In this document: one piece after another, positions 1 to 9,411 of the stretch
How positions within the stretch are numbered: position 1 is the stretch's first letter
How the letters are laid out: each line of letters opens with the position of its first letter
Origin: Caldithrix sp.
Lineage (GTDB): Bacteria; Zhuqueibacterota; Zhuqueibacteria; Thermofontimicrobiales; Sulfurfontimicrobiaceae
Direction: 5' to 3'
NCBI GenBank assembly: GCA_020722815.1
Contig: DYKB01000015.1
Span: forward strand, 41,583 to 105,582
DNA: 64,000 nucleotides
Notes under the pieces: generated by a model
Told to the model about the DNA's origin: nothing
The model's database searches: none
Seen by the model: the letters and a program-made list of their open reading frames with translations, nothing else
Made by a program: the position numbers and the translations under genes

Positions 1-269
1 TTGTCGCCACGGCGAAAATTTTTCCATCCCTTCAAATTAAATACCATGTGATTCCAGTTGAAGCACTTGTTGAGGGGAATCAAAATGAAGGCTTTGTGTA
101 TACAGTTAATAAAAATTCAGAAAGTGTTCAAAAAATCCCAATTCAGATTGACCTCATTGCAGGTGGCGAAATTGGCGTACTATCCGGGCTTGAGAACATA
201 ACCGAAGTCATTACCGATGGAGCGCCATACCTGAATCCGAAAAGCCAGATACAAATTTTACGTGATTAA
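1..269 (+). CDS. RND efflux periplasmic adaptor (HlyD/MFP family), C-terminal part
   Basis: The reading frame is open from base 3 to the stop at 269, so this is the 3' end of a gene that begins before the window. The visible residues read as the last beta-barrel and membrane-proximal part of a membrane fusion protein: an IPVEALVEG stretch, then a V-Y-x-V strand, and a final segment typical of adaptors that ends close to the stop. Adaptors of this family bridge an inner-membrane RND pump and an outer-membrane channel. The pump gene follows 51 bases downstream on the same strand, which supports the call. The outer-membrane channel gene is not in view and may lie upstream. A GTG at 48 is an internal codon and not the start. 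Confidence 0.8.
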   Translation, partial: VATAKIFPSLQIKYHVIPVEALVEGNQNEGFVYTVNKNSESVQKIPIQIDLIAGGEIGVLSGLENITEVITDGAPYLNPKSQIQILRD

Positions 270-320
270 TTGTTATTACAGCATTTTCAGTGAACAAAAT
301 AATACAAAGAAGGATAGGAT

Positions 321-3300
321 ATGCGTTTACCTAAAATAGCAATTGAAAATCATCAGGTGACAATCATTATTACAATCGCCCTGGCGCTCTCTGGAATTCT
401 TTCCTTTATGAATATGCCACGTTCAGAGGATCCACCGGTTTCCAAATCCGGGGCATCAATCATTGTCCTCTACCCGGGCGCCAATCCTGCAAACCTTGAG
501 CAGTTGGTGGTGGAGCCAGTTGAGGCGGCATTAAATGGGCTTGAAGACATCCAGCAAATTAATTCTACTATGTTGGACGGTTTATCCATGACTGGCATCG
601 AATTTGAGACTGGAACGGATCCCGATGAAAAGTATTCGGATGTCATCCAGAAAATTAATAGTATTCGACCCGATTTACCAACAGAAATTTTTAGCATCCG
701 AACGATTAAGTGGAGTGTTTCCGATGTCAATATTTTACAATTGGCAATTGTTGCAGACTCGGTGGCCTATCAAACATTAAATGATGAAGCCGAACGACTC
801 AAGAAAAAGCTGGAAAAAATCGGTGGTGTTAAAAATATCAAAATCTGGGCCGTTCCAGAACAGGAAATTCGGGTTGCCTTAAATATGGAAAAAATGGCCC
901 AACACCGAATTCCACTGAATCAGTGTATTCAAGCAATTCAAAGTGCCAATTTGAATATTCCGGGTGGGAATATCGATCTGGGAACGAAACGATTCAGTAT
1001 CCAGACCAGCGGCAATTATAAGTCGCTGGAAGAGATTGAAAATACCATCATTCATTCGGATGGTTCAAAAATCGTTTTTCTGAAGGACATTGCCAGGGTC
1101 TATTTTGACTATGAAGACATCAATTACCATGCGCGGGTGAATGGTACCACCGCTATTTTTGTGACGGTGATGCAGAAGGAACGCACTAATATTTTCCAGA
1201 TCATGGAGGATTTAAAAGCCGAAATTGAAAATTTTAGGACGACCTTACCGTCATCAATGACCTTACAGTATGCCTTTGATCAATCGGAAAGTGTTTCCTA
1301 TCGAATCAGCAACTTCTTTAGCAATCTTTTTCAGGGAGTTTTGCTGGTGGGGATAATGATTTTTATTTCATTAAATTTCAGAGCCTCGCTTATTGTGATG
1401 CTGGCAATCCCACTGTCAATTATGATTGGAATTACTTTTGTCGATTTGAGTGGCTTTACTCTGGAACAAATGTCTATCGCCGGCCTGGTAATCGCGCTGG
1501 GAATTCTGGTTGATAATGCCATTGTGGTAACTGAAAATATTACGCGTTTCCTGAATATGGGTTATGACCACAAAACCGCCGCCATCAAAGCCACGGAACA
1601 GATTGGCTGGGCGGTGGTTAGTTCCACGGTTACCACCGTACTGGCGTTTGTCCCAATTGTTTTGATGGGTGATATCACCGGCGATTTCATCCGAAGCATG
1701 CCGGTCACGGTTATTTACACCCTTTCGGCTTCACTGATGGTGGCGATTATGCTAACGCCATATCTTTCAAGTAAATTGCTCAAGCCGACACCTCTCAATA
1801 ACGCTGGACGTGTCACACGCGCGATTAATTATCTGGTCGAAAAACCCTATCGAAAGACTTTGACGTATGCATTAGCACATGGCCGGTTGATCATCATTCT
1901 GGCTGGTATCATATTATTGGCCAGTCTTTCCCTGTTTCCGCTTGTGGGGGTCACTTTTTTCCCGAAGGCGGAAAAACCACAGTTTATTATTAACATTGAA
2001 ACACCAAAAGGAACCAGTCTGGACAAAACCGATGAAGTTGCCCGGTTTGTGGAATCAAAATTAATGAATTATCCGCAAATTAAACATTTTGTAACCAATA
2101 TTGGTCGGAGTAATCCAAGAATTTATTATAATACGTTTGAACATTATGAAAATAGCACATTTGCACAAGTGTTTATCGAATTAAAAAACCGCGATCTGGC
2201 TATCTTCAATAAAACTATCAGCGATTTACGCAGCGAATTTGCGGTTTATCCCAATGCCCGGATTGAAGTTAAGGAATTTGAGCAAGGGCCGCCAGTTGAT
2301 GCCCCGATTGCCATCCGGATATTAGGTGATAACCTGGATGTTCTCAAAGCGTTAGGAAATGATGTGGAACAAATCATCACCGCTACGCCAGGAACGATTA
2401 ATATTGTCAATCCGCTCAAGACCTCAAAAATGGATTTACATGTTAAAATAAATCGTGATAAAGCCGGCATGTTCGGTGTTCCGCTGCATGAAATTGATCG
2501 AACCGTCCGAACCTGTATTTCAGGGACTCCGATTTCCCGGTTTCGCGATCAGGCAGGTGACGAATATAATATTGTTTTGCGCCTTCCAGTTAAAAAAAAG
2601 CCGCAATTTGAAGATTTTGATAAAATATATGTTGCATCAATTTTAGGGAAAATGATTCCACTGCAGCAGATTGCTTCGGTTGAATTTATCGCGAGTCCGC
2701 AGGAAATTAATCATCATAATTTGCAGCGGGAAGTTACCGTCACCGCGGATGTTCTCTCTGAATACTCGGTGGATAAAACCACCCGCAGCATAATTGCCAG
2801 GCTCGAAAATTACAACTGGCCGCAAGGATACCATTTTGAAATTGGCGGTGAACACGAAACACGTGGAACATCTTTCGGGGGGATGATGCAGGCAATTCTC
2901 ATCGCCATGCTGGGAATTTTTGCGGTGCTGGTATTGCAATTCCGTTCATTTATTCAACCTTTAGTCGTTTTTGCAGCCATCCCGCTGGCTATTATTGGCT
3001 CAATCATTGCGTTGTTGGTTACCGGAAATAGTTTTTCATTTACGGCATTTGTTGGCTTAACCAGCCTGGTTGGTATTGTTGTTAATAATTCAATTATTCT
3101 GGTAGATTACACCAATCAATTACGTCAGGAGGGCAAAGACCTTGAAACGGCAATTAAACAAGCAGGCGAAACGCGGTTTTTACCCATTCTTCTGACCTCT
3201 GGAACCACCATTGGCGGACTTCTTCCGCTGACACTACGAGGGGGCACACTCTGGGCACCCATGGGCTGGACGATAATTGGGGGACTATTTGTTTCCACTG

Positions 3301-3353
3301 TTTTAACACTGGTTGTCGTACCAGTGCTGTATAAATTGTTTGCGAAAAATTAA
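321..3353 (+). CDS. RND-family efflux pump, inner-membrane permease subunit (AcrB/HAE1-like)
   Basis: A 1010-residue protein, the normal length for AcrB-type pumps. It shows the RND plan: an N-terminal membrane helix (about 10-30), a large periplasmic loop, a helix bundle (about 335-480), a second periplasmic loop, and a second helix bundle near the C-terminus (about 860-1005). The helix-4 proton-relay motif reads LVDNAIVV, with Asp398 but Asn399 where AcrB has a second Asp; this variant is seen in some RND subfamilies. The equivalent helix-10 segment VGIVVNNSIILVDY is present. It uses proton influx to export small molecules with the adaptor just upstream; the substrate cannot be told from sequence. 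The start ATG has AAGGATAGG about 10 bases before it. Confidence 0.93.
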   Translation: MRLPKIAIENHQVTIIITIALALSGILSFMNMPRSEDPPVSKSGASIIVLYPGANPANLEQLVVEPVEAALNGLEDIQQINSTMLDGLSMTGIEFETGTDPDEKYSDVIQKINSIRPDLPTEIFSIRTIKWSVSDVNILQLAIVADSVAYQTLNDEAERLKKKLEKIGGVKNIKIWAVPEQEIRVALNMEKMAQHRIPLNQCIQAIQSANLNIPGGNIDLGTKRFSIQTSGNYKSLEEIENTIIHSDGSKIVFLKDIARVYFDYEDINYHARVNGTTAIFVTVMQKERTNIFQIMEDLKAEIENFRTTLPSSMTLQYAFDQSESVSYRISNFFSNLFQGVLLVGIMIFISLNFRASLIVMLAIPLSIMIGITFVDLSGFTLEQMSIAGLVIALGILVDNAIVVTENITRFLNMGYDHKTAAIKATEQIGWAVVSSTVTTVLAFVPIVLMGDITGDFIRSMPVTVIYTLSASLMVAIMLTPYLSSKLLKPTPLNNAGRVTRAINYLVEKPYRKTLTYALAHGRLIIILAGIILLASLSLFPLVGVTFFPKAEKPQFIINIETPKGTSLDKTDEVARFVESKLMNYPQIKHFVTNIGRSNPRIYYNTFEHYENSTFAQVFIELKNRDLAIFNKTISDLRSEFAVYPNARIEVKEFEQGPPVDAPIAIRILGDNLDVLKALGNDVEQIITATPGTINIVNPLKTSKMDLHVKINRDKAGMFGVPLHEIDRTVRTCISGTPISRFRDQAGDEYNIVLRLPVKKKPQFEDFDKIYVASILGKMIPLQQIASVEFIASPQEINHHNLQREVTVTADVLSEYSVDKTTRSIIARLENYNWPQGYHFEIGGEHETRGTSFGGMMQAILIAMLGIFAVLVLQFRSFIQPLVVFAAIPLAIIGSIIALLVTGNSFSFTAFVGLTSLVGIVVNNSIILVDYTNQLRQEGKDLETAIKQAGETRFLPILLTSGTTIGGLLPLTLRGGTLWAPMGWTIIGGLFVSTVLTLVVVPVLYKLFAKN

Positions 3354-3523
3354 TGCCGGACCCCATTCCTCATGTAGCCTGTTTAAGATATTGTGGGATT
3401 TACAAATGCCGCATTTATCAATAGCCACCAGGTTAGTATCCATTCAACTCATGATGGTGAATATGATCCGGACTGGTTATCGTCCTGCTAAAATCATCAA
3501 TTATCTTTTTGATTTCAGAACAA

Positions 3524-3597
3524 GGATTAACGATTTGTGATTTTTGATGTTTTTAGGAGCTTATCTCCTTCATAAATCAAAAATCGTTGATCAAGAG
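3524..3597. repeat. Imperfect inverted repeat / stem-loop
   Basis: The left arm contains AACGATTTGTGATTTTTGATG and the right arm contains ATCAAAAATCGTT. Between them lies a smaller hairpin, AGGAG-CTTAT-CTCCT. It has no T-run, so it does not look like an intrinsic terminator for the pump gene. It is more likely a small dispersed repeat. Confidence 0.5.
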
Positions 3598-3769
3598 TCG
3601 TCAATCAGCTTTTTAATTTTAAAAATGTTTTCCCTGACTTATTGAGGGGATACTAATTGAAATTTAAAATTTAAGCTTACCCTGATGACAATGAACCCAA
3701 TCCAATCCATCACTCCCTCTCAGCGATTATATCGATCTTAATCTGTTCTGGTACATTTTTTGTACTTTT

Positions 3770-3936
3770 AATTAGTGTCTGTCCGAAAATACTCAATTCT
3801 GTCAGGGCGAGGCGTTTTTTACCGAAGCCTGTTTTTTAGGCTCGCAATCTCCTCGTCAAACGGCTGAGATTGCTTCGTCGCCCAAAACGCTCCTCGCCAT
3901 GACAATACCGGAGGCTTTTGTGGACAGACACTAATT
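3770..3936. repeat. MITE-like palindromic element, family 1, copy A
   Basis: A 167-bp element bounded by perfect 15-bp terminal inverted repeats, AATTAGTGTCTGTCC at 3770-3784 and its complement at 3922-3936. The interior is itself largely self-complementary (GCGAGGCG..., GCAATCTC..., GATTGCTTCG..., CGCTCCTCGCC). It encodes nothing. Five more copies occur in the window in either orientation. Confidence 0.85.
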
Positions 3937-4012
3937 GAATTCAATTGAAAAACAATCATCCTGGCATAAGAGATATCGCATTCAAAATTTCCCAGGAAAG
4001 GGTAAATATTCC

Positions 4013-5929
4013 ATGTCAAAGAGAAGATTAAAAATACCAGAACCAATTGTTTTCCCCCCTCAAATTTTGGGGAGCGCGAAAAACAAAAAAGACGCGGAAC
4101 CACTCCCGGAAATAAAGCCAGAAATGCCTGTTCCCCCAGCGCCAGTGGCCACACCGCAGGAGGTTAAAGCCCAACCCGCACCCGCTAAGTCCGAAAAAAT
4201 TGAATTGGAACAGGAAATTGACTTTGCTGAATTTGAAAAGCCCAATAAATCTGTCAAGTGGTCACGATATAGAAAAGTTTTTCTATTTTCGATGATATTT
4301 ATTACGATTGGCTTGTTTATTTTAGTAAGTGGCAAACTTATCAAAAGATACTGGCCTGAAAATACTCGTCCGGCACTTTCAATACTTTCGGGAACAATTT
4401 ATCATCCTGATTCAATTGTTGTTCTGAAAGTTTTCAATCGACCTGTTAAAATGAAAAAAGATCCAATTTTTGTCTATGATGGCTTAAATCTCGAGCTTAA
4501 TTCAGCGACTTTGCAACGATTAAATCGTCCCGGAGAGGAAATATATCAATTAAAACTCGCCGAATTGCCAGATTCTTACCAAAAAGATGGCTTTCACAAG
4601 CTATATTTTTATTTTAAGCCCAAAGATTCAAGTGAAGTCAAAAAGATATGTCTCGATAGTCGTTCTCCACAGGCTTCTGGCATTATCGAACAGATCGCTC
4701 CCAATGAATATCGCCTTCTGGGAGAAGTAATCGAAGAGACTGTCATCGATAAACCGAAAATTACGGCTACCATGAATTTTAAATTTGATGGACAGTCGAT
4801 TAGTTTTCCCATACTGCTTTGGGGCTATTCCATGCGAAAAAATCAAAAAATTTACTATTTTGATTACCAGGTTCAAAATTTACCAGCGCTCCCCAGAAAT
4901 AACTATTTTATCAATCCCATCATGTTAACACTGGAATTTGAGGATGTTGTTGGAAATAAGCAATCGCATGATTTCCCGGCCAATATTTTCCGCGAACCAA
5001 GGGAAGTAACTTTCGGCGCCAATGATTTCGGATACCTTAAATCCGATGTGGAAGGATTAAAAGGTCAACTTCAAAGACGTAAAACCACTTTTATGCCAGA
5101 ATTGACCGTTTCGGAAACATCACGGGATATGAATTTACAGATAATTGAAAAAACGCCGGAATTTAACAAGTTAAGCTGGTTGCCGCCGGCTACCGATAAA
5201 AAATCAGAAATACGAGCATATTTTGTCTTCTGTCAAAATTGGCCCGTTGGTGTAACGCTGGATACGACTTTTACCGATAGAACCAGCTCTACCGATTCAA
5301 CGATAAAATATCAGGTGTATACACATTTACCGCCAGGAACCTATATTGCCAGTGTGGCCCTGGATTTTCGTCCCCAGGATTTTATCCAAGCACCGGATAC
5401 AATGACTCAGATTGAACCGATAGCCGTAAAACGTGTTTTCAGAAGCACTCCCATCGAGATTTCTATCGATGAAGTCACTGCCATGTTAAAGGCAAAAAAT
5501 CTTTTTGATGTGAATGCAAATAATTCAGGAACCGGCTTTTCGAACCGCTTTGAACAGAAAAATTATCGAGGGGTAACGGTGGTCATTGATCGGGCAGCGG
5601 GCTTAATGTGGCAACAAGCCGGCTCAGCAGAGATGCTGACTTATCAGAATGCCCAGCAATGGATTCAGACGTTAAATCAACAAAATTACGCCGGTTTTCG
5701 AACCTGGCGGCTTCCCACGCTGGAAGAAGCGATGAGCCTGATTGAACCCAACAAAAAGAATGGCAATCTCTATAATGATGTCCTTTTTAACCAAAAACAA
5801 TGGTGGATCTGGACGAGCGACAAATTAAAAGGTGAGTCCTGGCCCTGGATTGTCTATTTCTCTTATGGCATTTGTGGTGTGGATTACACTGGCGGAACAA
5901 GCTACGTTCGGGCAGTTCGTTCCCTTTAA
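4013..5929 (+). CDS. Membrane-anchored protein with C-terminal DUF1566 (Lcl-type) domain
   Basis: A 638-residue protein from the ATG at 4013, which follows AGGAAAGG; the frame is open further upstream, but only into a repeat element. Residues 1-85 are Pro/Glu/Lys-rich and probably cytoplasmic. One membrane helix follows (about 90-112, FLFSMIFITIGLFILVSG), then a long periplasmic region of beta-type domains; a fibronectin-III-like stretch around 380-470 is inferred. The last ~120 residues match the DUF1566/Lcl pattern (GLMWQQ, then WRLPT, then WIWTSD and VRAVRSL), a C-type-lectin-like fold common in secreted proteins of environmental bacteria. The function is unknown. It stands alone, between a repeat and the dehydratase gene. 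Confidence 0.8.
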   Translation: MSKRRLKIPEPIVFPPQILGSAKNKKDAEPLPEIKPEMPVPPAPVATPQEVKAQPAPAKSEKIELEQEIDFAEFEKPNKSVKWSRYRKVFLFSMIFITIGLFILVSGKLIKRYWPENTRPALSILSGTIYHPDSIVVLKVFNRPVKMKKDPIFVYDGLNLELNSATLQRLNRPGEEIYQLKLAELPDSYQKDGFHKLYFYFKPKDSSEVKKICLDSRSPQASGIIEQIAPNEYRLLGEVIEETVIDKPKITATMNFKFDGQSISFPILLWGYSMRKNQKIYYFDYQVQNLPALPRNNYFINPIMLTLEFEDVVGNKQSHDFPANIFREPREVTFGANDFGYLKSDVEGLKGQLQRRKTTFMPELTVSETSRDMNLQIIEKTPEFNKLSWLPPATDKKSEIRAYFVFCQNWPVGVTLDTTFTDRTSSTDSTIKYQVYTHLPPGTYIASVALDFRPQDFIQAPDTMTQIEPIAVKRVFRSTPIEISIDEVTAMLKAKNLFDVNANNSGTGFSNRFEQKNYRGVTVVIDRAAGLMWQQAGSAEMLTYQNAQQWIQTLNQQNYAGFRTWRLPTLEEAMSLIEPNKKNGNLYNDVLFNQKQWWIWTSDKLKGESWPWIVYFSYGICGVDYTGGTSYVRAVRSL

Positions 5930-6080
5930 TATTTAATATCATGCCAATTGATTTCTCACTTTTCATTTTCATCCTTTCTCATTTCTATAAATTTTCATCT
6001 TAATCCTTGCAATTTATCTCAAATTTTCATAAATATAAACCATTGCAAAACAAAAATTCAATTATTTCAGGAGCCCTGCC

Positions 6081-7028
6081 ATGCAATTCGTTCCGAAATG
6101 TGACGATATTTTTGCGGCCGCAGAAAAAATTCGTCCACATATCCATCGAACACCGGTTTTAACCTGTCGTAATCTCAATCTCCTTACAGGAGCCGAACTA
6201 TTTTTTAAATGTGAAAATTTTCAGAAAGTTGGTGCGTTTAAATTTCGGGGTGCCAGTAATGCCGTATTTTCTCTTTTGGATTCAGAGTTGAAGAAAGGAG
6301 TGACCACCCACTCATCGGGCAATCATGCCGCAGCCCTGGCGCTGGCGGCCAGCAAAAGAGGCGCAAAAGCTTATATTGTCATGCCGCGCACGGCCCCTGC
6401 TGTTAAAAAGGCTGCGGTTGAAAGCTATGGTGCAGAGATAATTTTTTGTGAACCAACACTCCAGGCACGGGAAACAACGCTTGCCGAGGTTCAGAAAGAG
6501 ACAGGGGCTATTTTTATTCATCCTTATAATAATGCCAAAGTCATTGCCGGCCAGGGGACAGCAGCATTGGAGCTCCTCCACGATATTCCCGAACTGGATT
6601 ATATTATTGCACCGGTAGGCGGCGGTGGATTATTAAGTGGCACCGCGTTGATAACCTCACATCTGGCACCCAATACGAAAATTATTGCAGCAGAACCCGC
6701 GAATGCCGATGATGCCTATCAATCTTTCGTTCAGGGCAAGATAGTTCCCCAGACCAATCCCAGAACCATTGCGGATGGTTTACTGACTTCTTTGGGTGAA
6801 TTAACCTTTGCAATCATTCAGAAATATGTCCATCAAATCATCACCTGCAGCGAGGAGGCAATAATTCAGGCGATGAAACTCACCTGGGAACGGATGAAAA
6901 TTATTATTGAGCCTTCTTCTGCCGTGCCATTAGGCGCTCTGCTTGAGAGAAAACTGGACATTAAGAATAAACGAATTGGCATCATAATTTCCGGCGGGAA
7001 TGTCGATTTAACAAAATTACCATGGTAA
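6081..7028 (+). CDS. PLP-dependent serine/threonine dehydratase or serine racemase-like enzyme
   Basis: A 315-residue fold-type II PLP enzyme. The Schiff-base lysine is Lys54 in GAFKFRGA, the phosphate/substrate loop is SSGNHAAALA, and the PLP-phosphate glycine loop is VGGGGLLSG. The length and the absence of a C-terminal ACT domain match catabolic threonine dehydratase (TdcB type) and serine racemase more than biosynthetic IlvA. It would deaminate L-threonine or L-serine to the 2-oxoacid and ammonia, or racemise serine. These options cannot be separated here. AGGAG lies about 8 bases before the ATG. It is not in an obvious operon; a second, unrelated Fe-S L-serine dehydratase occurs at 53.5-54.7 kb. 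Confidence 0.88.
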   Translation: MQFVPKCDDIFAAAEKIRPHIHRTPVLTCRNLNLLTGAELFFKCENFQKVGAFKFRGASNAVFSLLDSELKKGVTTHSSGNHAAALALAASKRGAKAYIVMPRTAPAVKKAAVESYGAEIIFCEPTLQARETTLAEVQKETGAIFIHPYNNAKVIAGQGTAALELLHDIPELDYIIAPVGGGGLLSGTALITSHLAPNTKIIAAEPANADDAYQSFVQGKIVPQTNPRTIADGLLTSLGELTFAIIQKYVHQIITCSEEAIIQAMKLTWERMKIIIEPSSAVPLGALLERKLDIKNKRIGIIISGGNVDLTKLPW

Positions 7029-7058
7029 TTGAAATTTATGTTTAATTCAGACTTCACT

Positions 7059-7211
7059 ACCGTACACTTTTTCATAATTCCTCTTTAAACCACACTTGTG
7101 ACCCTCACCCCAACCCTCTCCCAGAGGGAGAGGGCGTAGCTATTCCCTCTCCCCTTGGGGGAGAGGGTTAGGGTGAGGGGTCAGATCTGGCAAAATCAAA
7201 AAGTGTACGAA
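7059..7211. repeat. MITE-like palindromic element, family 2, copy 1
   Basis: It begins ACCGTACACTTTTTC and ends with AAAAAGTGTACG. The interior is an inverted repeat of C-rich CCCTCACCCCAACCCTCTCCC against its complement. It is the clearest of four copies in the window and lies just after the dehydratase gene. A short GAGACAGACGCTATT motif right after it (7219 onward) resembles the family 1 end sequence. Confidence 0.8.
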
Positions 7212-7302
7212 AGCAAAATTGAGACAGACGCTATTGAGTGATGCAAGCATAAAATTTGAACCTGTAAATACCGAATTAAAATCAAATATTTCGAATTGAA
7301 CA

Positions 7303-9021
7303 ATGTTTTTCAAAAGATTTAAAATTTTGCTAGTACTTTGTTGTTACCTTCAACTATTGAATGCCGGTGAAAAATCCCGAAAAGAAATTTTCCAGGATAT
7401 TATTTTGACGCATCCTCTTCCCCATCTTTTTTGTCCGGGAGAAACCTATATCCTCACTGGCAAAATAAAAAGCTTTAAAAAGCCAGTGTTGTTGAGTTGT
7501 GACCTGAACTTTGCTGATGGAAATTATCACAAAATGTTTCAAATCGAAATTCAGGAGAGCTGGTTTTCAGTTCCGCTCAATCTAAAATATTCGGGGACTT
7601 ATTATCTCAACCTGACCTTGAATTATGTGAATAAAGGGACTGAAATTTTAAAAGTACTCGAACCTGAAATCGTTCAATCCGCTTCAATTTTACCTATATC
7701 AAATATCACATTTTCTTCAACTGGCGAAGCAAAATATAAAATTAGTTGGCAAACAAAGGATGAAATAGTTCAATTACAAATTCTTCAGGATTCCGTGAAA
7801 ATGGAGTATATTTTGAGTAATACACCTCAGGAATTTGAATTGGACCCCACTGAATTCAGTTATTTCCAGCCAGGAGCGGCATTATTCAAAATAAGAGCCG
7901 CGCGCGCTCAAACCGGCAGTTATTACACTAAAAATTCGGATTGGAGCGAATGGTTTTCATTAGAACGATTATTAACACAAAAATTACCACTGTTTCAAAA
8001 AGAGAGTGTTCAATTTCTTTCACCCTTTAAAAATAGTGGTGAAATCAATTCACTCTTATGGTTCAATCTGAATATTACGGTGGCTTTTCAACCCAGATTA
8101 TTTATTAAACTACCAGACGGCACTGTTCAGGAAAAAGGATTGATAAAAAATAATTCATTAAAAAAATATACACCGGGTTCAACTATCCAATATTTAAACC
8201 AACCCGGTGAATATCTTTTTAATTACACACCTCAGCAAGAAGGAACCTATCTCTTTGAAATTATAGATAGTTATGGGAGTGCTATTCTTATTGTACCATT
8301 CTATTGTGGCAACGGCATTCCACTGATCCTATCCGATGAGCCAGCGATATCAACTGAAAAATTTGATCTCATTTCTGAACGAAAAAAAATGCTTCTGGAA
8401 ATTAATCAAATTCGGAATTCACTTCAATTAATCCCTTTAATCATGGATTCTACCCTGAACAGGCTGGGAATGTATTATGTGAATCGGATGGCAACAGAAA
8501 ATTTTTATGGCCACGTTGCACCAGATAAAGAGGATCTCCTCCGACGAAAGAAAAAATTTTCAATCCTCCCGACAATTCGCGAAAATATTGCAGTTGCACC
8601 AACAATTCCGATGGCCGTGCAAAATTTAATTAATAGCCCCGCGCACTATGCGGCTATGATTGATTCGACCATGCGAAAAGTGGGATTTGGCCTGGCACAA
8701 TCAAAAAACGGGAATTTCCTGCTGGTACAATATTTTGCTGCGGCACCATTGATCGATTTTGAATTAGATCAGCTTTTGGATATAATTTTTAACCGGATGA
8801 AATCGCAAAGAAACGATCTGGTTCGCATTTTTCAACCGGATCGGCTTCCTTTTTTAAAAAATTTTACAATTAAAGTCACTGATGTGGAACAATTACAAAT
8901 TACACTCCTGAATGGAATCGCGGCTGAAAGCTGGCTGCAACCCAATGTTAAAAAGGTTTATTTTGAAAGCCTTTCCCAGCAGATTGAAGGTCTGGTTTTG
9001 ACGATAAAATTCTATCCGTAA
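7303..9021 (+). CDS. Secreted CAP (SCP/PR-1-like) domain protein
   Basis: A 572-residue protein with a signal peptide (hydrophobic residues 6-20, cleavage near NAG-EK). Residues about 25-350 are beta-rich with no family I recognise. Residues about 365-490 form a CAP domain: an N-terminal helix LEINQIRNSL, then GHVAP (the usual H/E-containing GH...P motif), ENIAV, then SPAHYAAMID and a VGFGLA strand followed by VQYFAA. Bacterial CAP proteins are exported and of mostly unknown function. The final ~80 residues are extra. The gene stands alone; the upstream region is a family 2 repeat and an AT-rich leader. Confidence 0.78.
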   Translation: MFFKRFKILLVLCCYLQLLNAGEKSRKEIFQDIILTHPLPHLFCPGETYILTGKIKSFKKPVLLSCDLNFADGNYHKMFQIEIQESWFSVPLNLKYSGTYYLNLTLNYVNKGTEILKVLEPEIVQSASILPISNITFSSTGEAKYKISWQTKDEIVQLQILQDSVKMEYILSNTPQEFELDPTEFSYFQPGAALFKIRAARAQTGSYYTKNSDWSEWFSLERLLTQKLPLFQKESVQFLSPFKNSGEINSLLWFNLNITVAFQPRLFIKLPDGTVQEKGLIKNNSLKKYTPGSTIQYLNQPGEYLFNYTPQQEGTYLFEIIDSYGSAILIVPFYCGNGIPLILSDEPAISTEKFDLISERKKMLLEINQIRNSLQLIPLIMDSTLNRLGMYYVNRMATENFYGHVAPDKEDLLRRKKKFSILPTIRENIAVAPTIPMAVQNLINSPAHYAAMIDSTMRKVGFGLAQSKNGNFLLVQYFAAAPLIDFELDQLLDIIFNRMKSQRNDLVRIFQPDRLPFLKNFTIKVTDVEQLQITLLNGIAAESWLQPNVKKVYFESLSQQIEGLVLTIKFYP

Positions 9022-9025
9022 GTGG

Positions 9026-9172
9026 TATCGGTTAAGTCTATCAATCATTAAAGCCGGCGGACGCGGGTAGCAAACGCTGATCAATGATGCCCTGAATGAA
9101 ATGATTCGCCATCAGAATTTGGAGACGATGATTCGCCGGATTGTGCGGGAAGAATTGCAGAAAAAAAATTAG
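9026..9172 (+). pseudogene. Relic of a ribbon-helix-helix (BrnA/CopG-like) antitoxin
   Basis: A single frame from 9026 to the stop at 9170-9172 reads as the C-terminal half of an RHH antitoxin: LSLSIIKAGGRG, then a TAG at 9068-9070, then QTLINDALNEMIRHQ and a basic/acidic tail ending REELQKKN. The family normally has an aromatic residue at the TAG (GRGYQTLIN). No N-terminal part, ribosome binding site or toxin gene is visible, so this is a dead fragment. The family call rests on the GRG-x-QTLIN motif only. Confidence 0.55.
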
Positions 9173-9411
9173 CTTCGGAGCTACTCCTCGTAAAAAAGGA
9201 AACAATTCATTCTCTGATATTAGCTGGCATGATTAATTCTCCCTGACCCGATATTTAAAATTGCCAATATCCTGAATTTCAAAAGCATCCCTATTTTTAT
9301 GAACTTAAAAATTTTCATTGACAAACTCAAAATTTTCTTCTATCGATATAACAAATATTGGAATTGATAACTACATAACATTTTAATAAATAAGGATAGG
9401 AAATCTTACGC

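Larger units (their letters stand above)
3354..4012. other. Intergenic region with inverted repeats
   Basis: No convincing gene. It holds a long imperfect inverted repeat (about 3524-3597; arms built on GATTTTTGAT, with a central AGGAG/CTCCT hairpin) and one full copy of the 167-bp dispersed palindromic element (3770-3936). A reading frame starting inside the element at 3935 runs into the next gene, but the real start of that gene is judged to be 4013. Confidence 0.6.

Noticed and set aside
3935..4012. Longer N-terminus (TTG start) for the DUF1566 protein
   Set aside because: The extension begins within a terminal repeat of the palindromic element; the ATG at 4013 has a proper AGGAAAGG site.
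9318..9346. TTGACA followed at 17 bases by TATCGA upstream of the methyltransferase gene
   Set aside because: The -10 matches at only three of six positions and AT-rich sequence gives such pairs by chance; not listed as a promoter.
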